DNA of 64,000 bases from Pinibacter sp031553495 (GCA_031553495.1 JAVBLN010000011.1:62001-126000); one strand, 5' to 3'. Positions 34,121 through 43,896 are shown, counted from the stretch's first letter. Program-made: numbers and translations. The notes: generated from the sequence alone by a model not told the origin.

Positions 34121-36637
34121 TTAAAATAACTCAGGCATACCATTATCTTCTTTGGGTTTTGGTTCCCATTCCATTTCAGTGTTTTTGGTATAATCTGCCA
34201 GTTTATTTCCAACCGCTTTCCAACCCATTACATCCACAAAGTCAGCAATTTTTATTTTCTGGGTTTTAAATTGAGCTCCCTTACCTGTATAAATCAACAC
34301 TACCGGATCGCTTTCCGAGGTGATCAGTTCAAGATAATTGTTTTCACCTTCTTTAATAAACAGGAATTTATTTTTCAATGAAGTAGTTTCTATTTTAAAC
34401 CGCTTTACATTGAACTGCTGTCTATCACCATCAAAATAAATGGCTGTCAATATTTTATTCGGATTAAATTTTTCTATCAGCAATACTTTTTCGGTATCAA
34501 AACGCTGGCTGAATTCCTGGTCGGTTATTTCATAATTACCATCTGTATACGCTACCAGTATTTTATCATCGCCATCAAACCCGCCTAAATAAATCCCTTT
34601 CTCATCGGTATTCAGCCTGCCAAACTGATCATCATACCAAAGTTTGCGTGTACTAAGTGTCGAGCGTCCGGCCTCTTTAAATTTAATATTTTTGACCGGG
34701 TATTTTGTTACCTGATTGCCAATGGTTCCCCTGGCCTTTATTTCAAGTTCTTCAAAATAAAATTCAAGTTCTTTATTACGGGCCGAGCAATTGGGGCTAA
34801 GCGTAATTTTCACCACTTCGGCTTCTCCATTTGCATTGGAACTAAAATAATGCACTTTGGTTTTTTCTGTACCCCTGGTCAGATCGTATTCTTTATCTCT
34901 TGTAACGCCAGTTACATTAAACCGCTTTCCATAGCTGATCCCGGATTTTCCATCCAGGTAAATCATATTATAAGTAGTGCGTTCGTCATTTTTCTGAAAT
35001 ACTGCCGCATGTATTATATCCTTTCCTATAAACACTTTATCAGCCACTTTCACCACTTTCATTTTACCTGATTTGGTAAATACAATGATATCATCAAGGT
35101 TGGAACAGTCTGCTATAAATTCATCTTTTTTCAAACTTGTTCCAATAAACCCATCTGCACGGTTCATGTATATTTTTGTGTTGGCAATAGCAACTCTGTT
35201 TGCCTGAATTGCTTCAAACAACCTGATCTCTGTTTTTCTTTCCCGGCCTTTACCATACTTCTTCAAAAGGTTTTCGTAATAGGCTATGGCAAAATCAACA
35301 AGATTTTCCAGATCAAATTTTACTTGTTTTATTTCAGCATTCAGCGCTTTTATCTGGTCATTCAGTTCATCTATATCCAGTTTATAAATTCTTCGTACAG
35401 GCTTTTCCGTTAGTTTTACGATATCTTCCCTGGTTATATCTCTGCGCAACTGATTTTTAAACGGAGCGAATGCTTTATCAATAGCCACCAATACCTTTTC
35501 CCAGGTCTCATGTTTCTTTTCAAGTTCTTTATATATCTTTTCTTCGAAGAAGATTTTTTCCAGAGAAGTATAATGCCATTTCTCCTGGAGCTCACCCAGC
35601 TTAATTTCCAGCTCACGCCGCAACAATTCTTTTGTATTATCAGCAGAAGTTTTCAGCAGATCACTAACTGTGGGAAACACTGGTCTGTTATCAATAATAA
35701 CGCATGCATTAGGCGAAATACTCGTCTCACAATCTGTGAAAGCATATAAAGCGTCAATTGTAATATCTGAAGAAATTCCGGGAGCAAGATCAATTTTCAA
35801 TTCTACTTCAGCGGCTGTAAGATCTTCTACTTTTTTGATCTTTATTTTTCCCTGATCATTTGCTTTTATTATGGAATCTTTCAATTGGGTGGTAGTAACG
35901 CCATAAGGAACATTTCGAATAACCAGTGTCTTTTTATCAAGCTCCTCAATTGTAACACGTACCCTTACCTTACCGCCACGTTTACCTTCATTGTAGTTCG
36001 ATACATCAATCATACCACCGGTTTGAAAATCGGGGTATAGTTCAAACTTGCGGCCTTTTAAATATTTTATGGATGCATCAATAAGTTCGCAAAAATTATG
36101 AGGAAGAATTTTTGTTGCAAGCCCCACTGCAATTCCGTCTGCACCTTGCGCCAGCAACAAAGGAAATTTCACAGGAAGCGTTACCGGTTCATTTTTACGG
36201 CCATCATAGCTCAATTGCCATTCAGTGGTTTTATTGTTAAAAGCCACGTCCAGCGCAAATTTGCTTAGACGTGCTTCAATGTAACGAGCCGCCGCCGCAT
36301 CGTCACCGGTTCTTATATCGCCCCAGTTTCCCTGGGTTTCAATCAGCAGGTCTTTTTGCCCCATGTTCACCAACGCGTCGCCAATACTGGCATCACCATG
36401 TGGGTGGTATTGCATACTTTGACCGATTATATTTGCCACTTTGTTGAAACGGCCATCATCCATTTCTTTCATCGCATGCAATATGCGGCGTTGCACAGGT
36501 TTTAATCCATCTTCAATAGCAGGTACGGCCCGCTCTAAAATTACATAAGAGGCATAATCAAGAAACCAGGTTTTGTATTGCCCCTGCACTCCATTATCGT
36601 TTTCGAAAAGATCTATTGCTTTACTTTTATTACTCAT
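34121..36637 (-). CDS. parC: DNA topoisomerase IV subunit A
   Basis: Breakage-reunion subunit of topoisomerase IV, which unlinks daughter chromosomes. The N-terminal domain shows KPVQRRIL (47-53), GDASIGDALV (81-90) and the catalytic tyrosine Tyr119 in AAARYIEARL. The coiled-coil arm lies around 390-480, and the C-terminal part forms a beta-pinwheel-like region up to 838 residues. It is shorter than GyrA and lacks a clear GyrA box, which fits ParC. parE lies 2 kb upstream on the same strand with two unrelated genes between. Confidence 0.92.
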   Translation of the reverse strand: MSNKSKAIDLFENDNGVQGQYKTWFLDYASYVILERAVPAIEDGLKPVQRRILHAMKEMDDGRFNKVANIIGQSMQYHPHGDASIGDALVNMGQKDLLIETQGNWGDIRTGDDAAAARYIEARLSKFALDVAFNNKTTEWQLSYDGRKNEPVTLPVKFPLLLAQGADGIAVGLATKILPHNFCELIDASIKYLKGRKFELYPDFQTGGMIDVSNYNEGKRGGKVRVRVTIEELDKKTLVIRNVPYGVTTTQLKDSIIKANDQGKIKIKKVEDLTAAEVELKIDLAPGISSDITIDALYAFTDCETSISPNACVIIDNRPVFPTVSDLLKTSADNTKELLRRELEIKLGELQEKWHYTSLEKIFFEEKIYKELEKKHETWEKVLVAIDKAFAPFKNQLRRDITREDIVKLTEKPVRRIYKLDIDELNDQIKALNAEIKQVKFDLENLVDFAIAYYENLLKKYGKGRERKTEIRLFEAIQANRVAIANTKIYMNRADGFIGTSLKKDEFIADCSNLDDIIVFTKSGKMKVVKVADKVFIGKDIIHAAVFQKNDERTTYNMIYLDGKSGISYGKRFNVTGVTRDKEYDLTRGTEKTKVHYFSSNANGEAEVVKITLSPNCSARNKELEFYFEELEIKARGTIGNQVTKYPVKNIKFKEAGRSTLSTRKLWYDDQFGRLNTDEKGIYLGGFDGDDKILVAYTDGNYEITDQEFSQRFDTEKVLLIEKFNPNKILTAIYFDGDRQQFNVKRFKIETTSLKNKFLFIKEGENNYLELITSESDPVVLIYTGKGAQFKTQKIKIADFVDVMGWKAVGNKLADYTKNTEMEWEPKPKEDNGMPELF

Positions 36638-36738
36638 AGTTTTCTCCTCTTCCTGCTAATTGAAATTCTATCTGAATATATTTTTTACAGCTTTATTAGT
36701 AATTATATTTTGTGCTATTATAGTATTCAATATTTTTT

Positions 36739-36808
36739 GTAACCGGCGGCATTGCTACTATTAAGCTTCTGTTGTGTCACTCACTTGTACGGTAGTAATG
36801 CTATTCAA
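36739..36808 (+). repeat. GAATAG element copy 16 (T-type, AGCTTCTG variant)
   Basis: The left arm reads AAGCTTCTGTTGTGTCAC instead of AAGCATCGTTGTGTCAC. This variant is shared with copy 22. Confidence 0.85.
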
Positions 36809-36810
36809 CA

Positions 36811-36955
36811 AGTCATGAGTTTTGAGTTATGAGTTATGAGTTTTGAGTGCTTTTGTTTCAGCTTTATTCAATATCTATAGCATTCTCAATTCTCAACTCT
36901 CCATTCTCAATTTATCAAAAGCACTTTCAACTTTCAACTTTCCACTTTCAACTTC
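36811..36955. repeat. Phrase-repeat array upstream of parC
   Basis: CATGAGTTTTGAGTTATGAG, CATTCTCAATTCTCAACTC and TTTCAACTTTCAACTTTCC phrases in a row, in the same order as in the gaps at 4086 and 53066. Confidence 0.65.
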
Positions 36956-36957
36956 AT

Positions 36958-37311
36958 TTACTCCTTCCCCGTTTTTCCCAAATGTGTGAACTTAAACCCT
37001 ACCATATATTTCATTCCATATCCAAACATTCTGTCCATTGATGAATGGCCAAATAATATTATACCGGCCAGCATCAAATAATTGTTTTGCAAAAAATAAC
37101 CACACACTATCAAGGCCAACGCAACAGCCTTATGGTGTGCAAAATTATAACAAATCGCTCCTACTCTGCCGTTTATAATATAACCAACCATACTGATGTC
37201 CGGCGTCAATATAAGAACCGGAAACACCCACCATGAAAATGGCAGGAACATGAATAAAAAAATGCTAAACAGGAACATGCCAAATTCTTCCAGTTGTAAT
37301 AGTGGCTTCAT
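36958..37311 (-). CDS. DUF4260 small membrane protein
   Basis: A 117-residue protein with four predicted membrane helices. It matches the DUF4260 pattern: short N-terminal MKPLLQLEEFG, FMFLPFSWWVFPVLILTPD, IICYNFAHHKA-like loop (YNFAHHKAVAL) and GHSSMDRMFGYG near the end. The conserved His and Asp residues in these loops are visible. Function is unknown. It lies 49 bases after the DUF1835 gene and may be cotranscribed with it. Confidence 0.85.
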   Translation of the reverse strand: MKPLLQLEEFGMFLFSIFLFMFLPFSWWVFPVLILTPDISMVGYIINGRVGAICYNFAHHKAVALALIVCGYFLQNNYLMLAGIILFGHSSMDRMFGYGMKYMVGFKFTHLGKTGKE

Positions 37312-37360
37312 GACTTTGGGTTAATTTAAATGAACAATTGCAAACCTGATTAGCCGAGGC

Positions 37361-38200
37361 TTAGCTCACTTCTTCCGCCGGAGCTGCTGGCGCTGCTTTT
37401 TTCTTTACTTCAAAATCCTTCATATTTTTTAATTCTCCCTGCACATCGTATTCACCTGATGTTACAATTTGTTTTAACCTCCATAAAATATAAGCATCTC
37501 CGGTGGTTTGTTTTCCTTTGCTCAAAAACTGATGGATGATCCTGTTCGCTTTTTGCCAATCCGTTGTAATGAATTTTTTCAATTCCTCATCATAAAAATC
37601 ATAATCGGCATGCACTATTTTTTTCCCTCCTTCCAGCAACCGAACACCCCTATTTTCGGTACATAATTTTATCCATTCATCAGGATCTACTTCAAACTCA
37701 CTTAACGTGATGGGCCTGGCCAGTTTTTTTGCTTTCAAATATTCTTTGGGTGGAATGGTATGCAGCCAGTTGGGATAAAATATTTGTCCTTTCTCATTAA
37801 AGAAAGGCAGGTTGTTCAAGTACAGTATAAAAACGCGGCCCTGAAATTCCTGCATATATTTAAGCAGCCAATAATACCCACACACATCGTGTTTGTTTTG
37901 TGCTGCCCAAATCCAGATCAATTCTTCTTCATTGCGGCGCATATTACCAACCAGATCGGCCACTGTTTTGTAGTCATCCACTTCATCCGTATCCACCTTG
38001 CCATTATAATCGCCCCCAGCCAATACTTCCCTCCACCAGTTTTTGCGCGCCTCTTTTCCTTCACCCAAATATATGTCAGCAATCGGGCCCACTGCATAAT
38101 CATCTTTTATCTGTATCACCTCTCCCTGCATAGTTTCATCCAGCTCAATCGCCTGCTTCAAAACTGCAATATCCGGTTCGTTGAAAACAATATGAATCAT
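37361..38200 (-). CDS. DUF1835/DUF3658 cytosolic protein
   Basis: A 279-residue protein starting MIHIVFNEPDIAVLKQAIEL, the typical N-terminus of DUF1835, with DDYAVGPIADIY following. The second half (about 170-265) fits the DUF3658 partner domain. The C-terminal tail is rich in Lys and Ala. No signal peptide. The family has no settled function. It lies between parE (upstream) and the DUF4260 gene. Confidence 0.83.
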   Translation of the reverse strand: MIHIVFNEPDIAVLKQAIELDETMQGEVIQIKDDYAVGPIADIYLGEGKEARKNWWREVLAGGDYNGKVDTDEVDDYKTVADLVGNMRRNEEELIWIWAAQNKHDVCGYYWLLKYMQEFQGRVFILYLNNLPFFNEKGQIFYPNWLHTIPPKEYLKAKKLARPITLSEFEVDPDEWIKLCTENRGVRLLEGGKKIVHADYDFYDEELKKFITTDWQKANRIIHQFLSKGKQTTGDAYILWRLKQIVTSGEYDVQGELKNMKDFEVKKKAAPAAPAEEVS

Positions 38201-38371
38201 GGTAATGAATAATTAATAATGAATAATTAATAATATGGGTATGCTTTTAATTATTCGGTTTCTGATTAAAATTAATTTTTTAGTCTTTTATATTTGCTTC
38301 TCTTTTAGTTTTTTAATTCTTTTAATAAGGACTTTTAATAGGGACTACTTTAAGCACTCTATGGTATTTAT

Positions 38372-38443
38372 TGCCGAATAGAATTACTTCAGCACAAGAG
38401 TGCGACGCAACGGCAGTTCCATAGTAATTCAAATGCCCGGCCC
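38372..38443 (-). repeat. GAATAG element copy 17 (C-type with perfect inverted ends)
   Basis: Nearly identical to copies 1 and 3: GCCGAATAGAATTACTTC at one end and TAGTAATTCAAATGCCCGG at the other. Confidence 0.87.
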
Positions 38444-38574
38444 ATAATAAAAACAGTTATTAAATACAGTTGTTATTAATAAATGAAAAATTAAACGTTT
38501 TATCTAAAATCGCATTATCCTGTTTCATTCAATAACCAAACTTTATCCTCCAACCTATTATTAATTATTCATTA

Positions 38575-40470
38575 TTAATTATTAATTTCTTCAGCAAAGT
38601 CCACCTCCACTCTTAGGTTTTCGATTATAAACTCTTGTCTTTCCATTGTGTTTTTGCCCATATAATATTCAAGCAAATGCTGAATATGTGTTTCAGGCAT
38701 AATCATAACGGGTTGCTTGCGTATATCGTTGCCTATAAAATTTTTGAATTCATCAGGGCTTATTTCACCCAAACCTTTAAAGCGGGTAATTTCTGGTTTG
38801 CCGCCCAGTTTTTTTACTGCGGCCTGTTTTTCTGATTCGTCGTAGCAATATATTGTTTCCTGTTTATTTCGCACACGGAACAGCGGAGTTTCCAATATAT
38901 ACAGATGACCATTCTTTACGAGATCCGGGAAAAATTGAAGGAAAAACGTCATCAGCAAAAGCCTGATATGCATTCCATCCACATCGGCATCTGTAGCAAT
39001 TACAATATTGTTGTAGCGAAGATCATCGTAACTTTCTTCTATATTTAATGCGTGCTGTAGTAAATTGAATTCTTCATTTTCGTACACCACTTTCTTGGTT
39101 AAGCCAAAACAGTTAAGCGGCTTTCCACGCAAGCTAAATACCGCCTGGGTTTCCACATTGCGTGATTTTGTGATGGAGCCACTGGCGCTATCGCCTTCTG
39201 TTATAAACAGTGTGCTTTCTTTTTGTTTCTCAATTATCGCTTCTTTATCTTTTCCGGTAGCTTCGTCATTATAATGATAGCGGCAGTCGCGCAATTTACG
39301 ATTGTGCAAATTGGCTTTTTTTGCACGCTCATTGGCCAGTTTCTTAATACCGGCAAGATCCTTTCGCTCACGCTCACTTTGTTCTATCCTTCTTTTTAGC
39401 GCATCGGCTGTTGCAGGGTTGCGATGAAGGAAATTATCCAGTTCTCTTGATAGAAATTCTACAACAAAATTCTTCATCGTCGGTCCATTCTCATATACAG
39501 TCAACGAACCGAGTTTTGTTTTAGTTTGAGATTCAAATACCGGCTCCTGCACGCGAACGGAAATAGCGGCGCATATACTTCCCCGAATATCCGCGGCTTC
39601 ATAATCTTTTTTGTAGAAATCGCGTATCGTTTTCACAAAAGCTTCTCTGAAAGCAGCCAGGTGAGTACCGCCCTGTGTAGTGTACTGCCCGTTTACAAAA
39701 GAATAATATTCTTCCCCATACTGGCTTTCGTGAGTAATAGCTACTTCAATGTCTTCTCCTTTTAAATGAATAATGGGGTAACGGATCTCATCTTCATTTG
39801 TTTTGCGCTGTAAAAGATCCAGCAATCCGTTTTTGGAAACATACTTTTTTCCATTGCAATTAATGATAAGACCTGCATTCAGGTAACAGTAATTCCAGAA
39901 CTGATTATCAAGGTACTCCTGTACATAATGAAAATTCTTGAAAACAGCACTGTCAGGAACAAAAGAAATAAGTGTTCCGTTGCTTTCTGTAGTTTTTGTT
40001 TCCTTATGTTCTTTAATGAGTGCGCCTCTTTCAAATTCTGCGGTTTTTTCTTTTCCTTCGCGGAAAGCGGTTACTTTAAAATAATTACTGAGCGCATTTA
40101 CCGCTTTGGTACCCACACCATTCAGCCCCACACTTTTCTGAAATACTTTGCTATCGTACTTGGCGCCGGTATTTATTTTACTTACCACATCTACTACTTT
40201 CCCCAGGGGAATGCCGCGGCCATAATCACGAACGGTTACGGTTTTATCTGCAATGGTTATATCAACATTTTTTCCATAACCCATAGTATGTTCGTCAATG
40301 CAGTTGTCAACCACCTCTTTGAGCAAAACGTAAATACCATCATCAGGACTGCTGCCATCACCTAATTTTCCAATATACATTCCGGGACGAAGGCGGATAT
40401 GTTCACGCCAATCAAGGCTTTTAATTGAGTCTTCGGTATAATCAAAAAGGTCTTTTTTTTCTTCTGCCAT
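38575..40470 (-). CDS. parE: DNA topoisomerase IV subunit B
   Basis: ATPase subunit of topoisomerase IV. It has the GHKL motifs VVDNCIDE (Glu, Asn), DYGRGIP and LNGVGTKAVNALS, a transducer domain, and the Toprim residues TEGDSASGS and DADVDGMHIR. The 631-residue length and the PLNCFGLT segment fit ParE-type rather than GyrB, though the two are close. It shares its strand with parC 1.9 kb downstream. The repeat-element gap and two DUF genes separate them. Confidence 0.92.
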   Translation of the reverse strand: MAEEKKDLFDYTEDSIKSLDWREHIRLRPGMYIGKLGDGSSPDDGIYVLLKEVVDNCIDEHTMGYGKNVDITIADKTVTVRDYGRGIPLGKVVDVVSKINTGAKYDSKVFQKSVGLNGVGTKAVNALSNYFKVTAFREGKEKTAEFERGALIKEHKETKTTESNGTLISFVPDSAVFKNFHYVQEYLDNQFWNYCYLNAGLIINCNGKKYVSKNGLLDLLQRKTNEDEIRYPIIHLKGEDIEVAITHESQYGEEYYSFVNGQYTTQGGTHLAAFREAFVKTIRDFYKKDYEAADIRGSICAAISVRVQEPVFESQTKTKLGSLTVYENGPTMKNFVVEFLSRELDNFLHRNPATADALKRRIEQSERERKDLAGIKKLANERAKKANLHNRKLRDCRYHYNDEATGKDKEAIIEKQKESTLFITEGDSASGSITKSRNVETQAVFSLRGKPLNCFGLTKKVVYENEEFNLLQHALNIEESYDDLRYNNIVIATDADVDGMHIRLLLMTFFLQFFPDLVKNGHLYILETPLFRVRNKQETIYCYDESEKQAAVKKLGGKPEITRFKGLGEISPDEFKNFIGNDIRKQPVMIMPETHIQHLLEYYMGKNTMERQEFIIENLRVEVDFAEEINN

Positions 40471-40860
40471 ATTGTTCTTCTTAAAAGTGGGCGTTTTTTC
40501 AAACCAGCGAATTTAGTGGATTTGTGTAGAAAAGTCAAAGATTTCCTAAAAAATTTAGCGTTGAAGGGGGCTGACAAACATGCCGTTATGCATTAAAAAT
40601 CAATAAGTTGCAGAAGGGCATCAGAGGTCAGAAATAAGAGATTTGTCAGTAGGCGGCTGGCAGTAGAGAAGCTGTATTAAACAGGAATGGTTGGGAGTTG
40701 CCGTTGTTGCGTGTGTAGGGTGGCTATCGTGCGAAGGCACACCAACAACCAATGGGAAGCCTATTGTTGCCAACCAATGAAGAAGCAATTTGCCGGTAAG
40801 GCACAAGCTTGGCTATACACTTGGCTCAGTTACCACGCTTGCGCCAGGTGCGTGATAATC
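40471..40860. other. Repeat-rich gap upstream of parE with a GC-richer segment
   Basis: Holds a CAGTAGGCGGCTGGCAGTAG phrase (about 40650) and a locally GC-richer segment (about 40680-40860) with an inverted GTTGTTG/CAACAAC. It ends in the IS-end-like sequence at 40861. No gene is seen. Confidence 0.45.
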
Positions 40861-40896
40861 AACTAAAAAACTGTCTACTTTTTTCAGGACGTGACA
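40861..40896 (-). mobile_element. IS-end-like remnant, copy B
   Basis: Inverted copy of the sequence at 22111; it contains CTGTCTACTTTTTTCAGGAC. The two match over about 36 bases with three differences. Confidence 0.5.
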
Positions 40897-40933
40897 CTCA
40901 TAACTCATAACCCATAACTCAAAACTCATCACT

Positions 40934-41008
40934 CGCTCAATAGCATTCCTGCCGTACAAGTGAGTGACACAACCGGAGATGAATAGAATTACTATAGCTG
41001 GTCCCCCC
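40934..41008 (-). repeat. GAATAG element copy 18 (T-type, chimeric)
   Basis: It starts as a T-type copy (CTCAATAGCATTCCTGCCGT), but after ACACAACCGG switches to GAATAGAATTACTATAGCTG, which is a second left end, giving a hybrid of two copies. Confidence 0.75.
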
Positions 41009-41069
41009 TAAAAAAATTGTACTGAATGCGAGTATATATGTATGTTATACCCTTGCACATAAGACCTTA

Positions 41070-42350
41070 CTACTTATTCCACTCTTTTTCCAACACCACA
41101 AAACCCCAGGCATCGATTACAATATTCTTAACCAGGGAAAAATCATACGTATCATTTGTGAAAATTTCTTTGAAACCTCCGCGAACATAAGGATGCTGCA
41201 TCGATACTCTTACAGGATGATCGCTGAAGTTTAATAACACTATCACTTCATCGTCGCCGTTTTTGCGTAAAAAACAGAACGAATAATCAGCAGCATTTGT
41301 GTTTAGGATAAATGTTGAGGAATCAACAGCTTTTAATGCCGGATTGCAGGTTTTCAACGTTAGTAAAGATTTGTAGAACTGGTGCAGCTTATACTCCCCT
41401 GTCCAGGCTATGGTATCGCGTTCAAAAAACTCAATTGTTTTGTAATTGGGCAGTTCCTGACCGGAATAAATAAATGGTATTCCATTCCATGTGCAACAAA
41501 GAACAGCGAATGCTTTTGCAGCATCACCCAAGCGAAGATATTCACTTCCGCTATGTGAATTTTCATCGTGATTGCTTGTGAAAAATGTTCGGAAAGCTGT
41601 TGGAGGAAAGCTATCATTACTAATATGCAAAACACTGCACAAGCCTTTTAAGTCAATATTCTTTTTCCAAAAAGCCTCCATAGCATGCAAAAACTTCCAG
41701 GTGTATGTGGCATCAAAGGCTTCATGATAAGAAATATCTTCACATTCTGCGAGCCAGATAAGTTTTTTTACTTTATCGCAAGCTATTCTGGCCTCTACCC
41801 AAAAATCAACGGGAACAAGCATGGCCATGTCGCATCTGTATGCATCAATATCACATTCCTCAATCCAGAACAACAGGTTATCAATCATAGCTTTTCGCAA
41901 ATCCTTATTATCATAATTAAGATCAATGACATCATCCCATCCGTGCGGATCAAAAAATTCTCCATGCATGTTTTTCCTGTAGTATTCAGGATGTTCGCGT
42001 GTCCAGCGATGATCCCAACCGGTATGATTAGCCACTACATCCATCATAATTTTTATTCCGGCCTCGTGCACCTCATTTACAAGGTTTTTAAAATCTTCCA
42101 TATTCCCAAACTCCGGATTGATGGAAATATAATCGCTACAAGCATAATAGCTTCCCAGCGAACCTTTTCTTTTAGCAAAACTAATTGGCGTAACAGGCGT
42201 AAAGTATAGCATTTTCACACCCATATCTTTCAAACGCGGTATATGCGCACAAAAAGCATTAAACGTACCTTCCGGAGTGTACTGCCGGATGTTCACCTCG
42301 TAAATATTGGTATTATATATCCAGGAAACTGGTTGAAAATGATTTTCCAT
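41070..42350 (-). CDS. GH13 alpha-amylase-family glycoside hydrolase, cytosolic
   Basis: Alpha-glucan-acting enzyme with a TIM barrel. Conserved regions: DVVANHT (104-110), nucleophile Asp174 in AYRCDMA, acid/base Glu202 in LAECED and the transition-state stabiliser Asp262 in TSNHDEN. A short beta domain follows (to 426 residues). There is no signal peptide, so it should act on intracellular glycogen or imported maltodextrins. No neighbouring maltose or glycogen genes help to define its specificity. Confidence 0.9.
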   Translation of the reverse strand: MENHFQPVSWIYNTNIYEVNIRQYTPEGTFNAFCAHIPRLKDMGVKMLYFTPVTPISFAKRKGSLGSYYACSDYISINPEFGNMEDFKNLVNEVHEAGIKIMMDVVANHTGWDHRWTREHPEYYRKNMHGEFFDPHGWDDVIDLNYDNKDLRKAMIDNLLFWIEECDIDAYRCDMAMLVPVDFWVEARIACDKVKKLIWLAECEDISYHEAFDATYTWKFLHAMEAFWKKNIDLKGLCSVLHISNDSFPPTAFRTFFTSNHDENSHSGSEYLRLGDAAKAFAVLCCTWNGIPFIYSGQELPNYKTIEFFERDTIAWTGEYKLHQFYKSLLTLKTCNPALKAVDSSTFILNTNAADYSFCFLRKNGDDEVIVLLNFSDHPVRVSMQHPYVRGGFKEIFTNDTYDFSLVKNIVIDAWGFVVLEKEWNK

Positions 42351-42355
42351 ACATT

Positions 42356-42363
42356 CAAATGTA
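42356..42363 (-). promoter_or_regulatory. Possible -7 box (TACATTTG) of the GH13 gene
   Basis: It matches TAnnTTTG and ends only five bases before the ATG, which would give an almost leaderless mRNA. No -33 box is evident. Confidence 0.35.
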
Positions 42364-42480
42364 ACAATTAGTTGTTAGTTGATAGTTGATGGTTGTTAAT
42401 GGTTGAAAAGAAATCCGATGTCATATATCGGAAAAACTTAGTGACGTTGACATCTTACATCTGATATCAGATATTTTTTT
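42364..42480. repeat. AGTTGATAGTTGATGGTTGT phrase array
   Basis: Tandem GTTGATAGTTGATGG phrases, then GACATCTTACATCTGATATC. The CAACTATCAACCAACAACT form recurs at 7815, 26245, 27500 and 42620. Confidence 0.6.
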
Positions 42481-42483
42481 ATG

Positions 42484-42549
42484 AGCCCATCTGTATTGCT
42501 ACTATTAAGCATCGTTGCGTCGCACTCTTGTACGGTTTATTCGCTATTG
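42484..42549 (+). repeat. GAATAG element copy 19 (C-type)
   Basis: GCGTCGC core in the T-type frame (GTATTGCTACTATTAAGCAT), with the right end altered to GGTTTATTCGCTATTG. Confidence 0.83.
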
Positions 42550-42659
42550 TGCATTTTATAGAACCGCATCCTATTTATTGGCATGATTAATATTAAAACA
42601 TACTAGATTCAGCCTCTGTCATCAATCAACTAATAACCAACAACTATCAACCAAAACTG

Positions 42660-42667
42660 TATTTTTG
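42660..42667 (+). promoter_or_regulatory. Possible -7 box (TATTTTTG) of ispH
   Basis: It matches TAnnTTTG and ends four bases before the ispH ATG, mirroring the divergent GH13 gene. It implies a leaderless or near-leaderless transcript if functional. Confidence 0.35.
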
Positions 42668-42671
42668 CGGC

Positions 42672-43886
42672 ATGAAGCAATTTAGTGTTCCCAACATATA
42701 CAGAAGCTCATTAATAACCGCTATAAAGAACAGGCGCAGGCAGGAAGACAAACTGAAAAAAGATTTCTCACCCACCCTGCTCGATTTTGGGAGGTTGCAC
42801 ATTTATCTTGCACGCCATTTTGGCTTTTGTTATGGAGTGGAAAATGCCATAGAAATTGCATTTAAAACAGTAGAAGAAAATCCGCACAAAAGAATTTTTT
42901 TGCTAAGCGAAATGATCCATAACCCACAGGTAAATGCTGATCTTCAACAAAGAGGTATTCAATTTTTACAAGATACCTATGGCAAACAATTAGTTCCTTT
43001 TGAAGAACTTTCATCAGAAGATATAGTGCTAATCCCTGCATTCGGAACCACATTAGACATTGAAAAAAAACTAAATAAAATTGGCATTCAAACTGAAAAA
43101 TATAATACAACCTGCCCATTCGTAGAGAAAGTATGGAATAGAAGTGAGCAGATCGCCAAAAAAAATTATTCCATTGTGGTACACGGTAAACCGAAGCATG
43201 AAGAAACCCGGGCTACTTTTTCGCATGCCGCTTCGCATACGCCAACTGTGATTGTAAACGATATGGAAGAAGCAAAAGTGCTGGCAAAATATATTACCGG
43301 AGAAAAACCTGCCGGTGAATTTTACGAAACTTTTAGAGGCCGCTACAGCAGTGGATTTGATGTAACAAGGGATCTGCAACGGATTGGTGTTGTAAACCAA
43401 ACCACACAGCTTGCAACCGACACACAGGCAATTGCCGAATACCTGAAAAGCGTGATGATAGCACATTACAACCTTACCGATGCCAATGTTGGAGAGCGTT
43501 TTGCAGACACACGCGATACACTGTGCTATGCTACAAACGATAATCAGACCGCTGTAACAGGAATGCTTTCCACACCCGCCAATATTGCGATTGTTGTAGG
43601 TGGTTACAATTCATCCAACACCACTCATTTAGTAGAATTATGTGAAGAGAGTCTCCCAACTTATTTCATTAATAACGAAGAGAAAATAATATCGCCGAAA
43701 GAAATTCTGCATTTTAATTTTCATACAAAGCAGGAAATAATTACCCACGATTTTTTACCCGAAATTAATCCTCTTAAAATTTTAATAACGAGCGGCGCCT
43801 CCTGCCCCGACGCTTTGGTGGAAAAAGTAATACGCCGCCTTGCAACAATTTATGGTGTGGAGAAAAAAATTGATGAAATGATGTGA
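42672..43886 (+). CDS. ispH: 4-hydroxy-3-methylbut-2-enyl diphosphate reductase
   Basis: Last enzyme of the MEP isoprenoid pathway; an iron-sulfur enzyme producing IPP and DMAPP. The three cluster cysteines are visible: Cys53 in GFCYGVE, Cys148 in TTCPFVE and a third in SGASCPD near residue 380. Substrate-binding residues appear in VVHGKPKHEET and SSNTTHL. The 404-residue length is the longer form, with an N-terminal extension (1-40) and an insert around 205-235. It converges on the TlpA-like gene with only 10 bases between stops. Confidence 0.95.
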   Translation: MKQFSVPNIYRSSLITAIKNRRRQEDKLKKDFSPTLLDFGRLHIYLARHFGFCYGVENAIEIAFKTVEENPHKRIFLLSEMIHNPQVNADLQQRGIQFLQDTYGKQLVPFEELSSEDIVLIPAFGTTLDIEKKLNKIGIQTEKYNTTCPFVEKVWNRSEQIAKKNYSIVVHGKPKHEETRATFSHAASHTPTVIVNDMEEAKVLAKYITGEKPAGEFYETFRGRYSSGFDVTRDLQRIGVVNQTTQLATDTQAIAEYLKSVMIAHYNLTDANVGERFADTRDTLCYATNDNQTAVTGMLSTPANIAIVVGGYNSSNTTHLVELCEESLPTYFINNEEKIISPKEILHFNFHTKQEIITHDFLPEINPLKILITSGASCPDALVEKVIRRLATIYGVEKKIDEMM

Positions 43887-43896
43887 AAAGGGATTT

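Noticed and set aside
38575..40470. Gyrase subunit B instead of ParE
   Set aside because: The 631-residue length and pairing with a ParC-type subunit nearby favour topoisomerase IV, although the two families are close.
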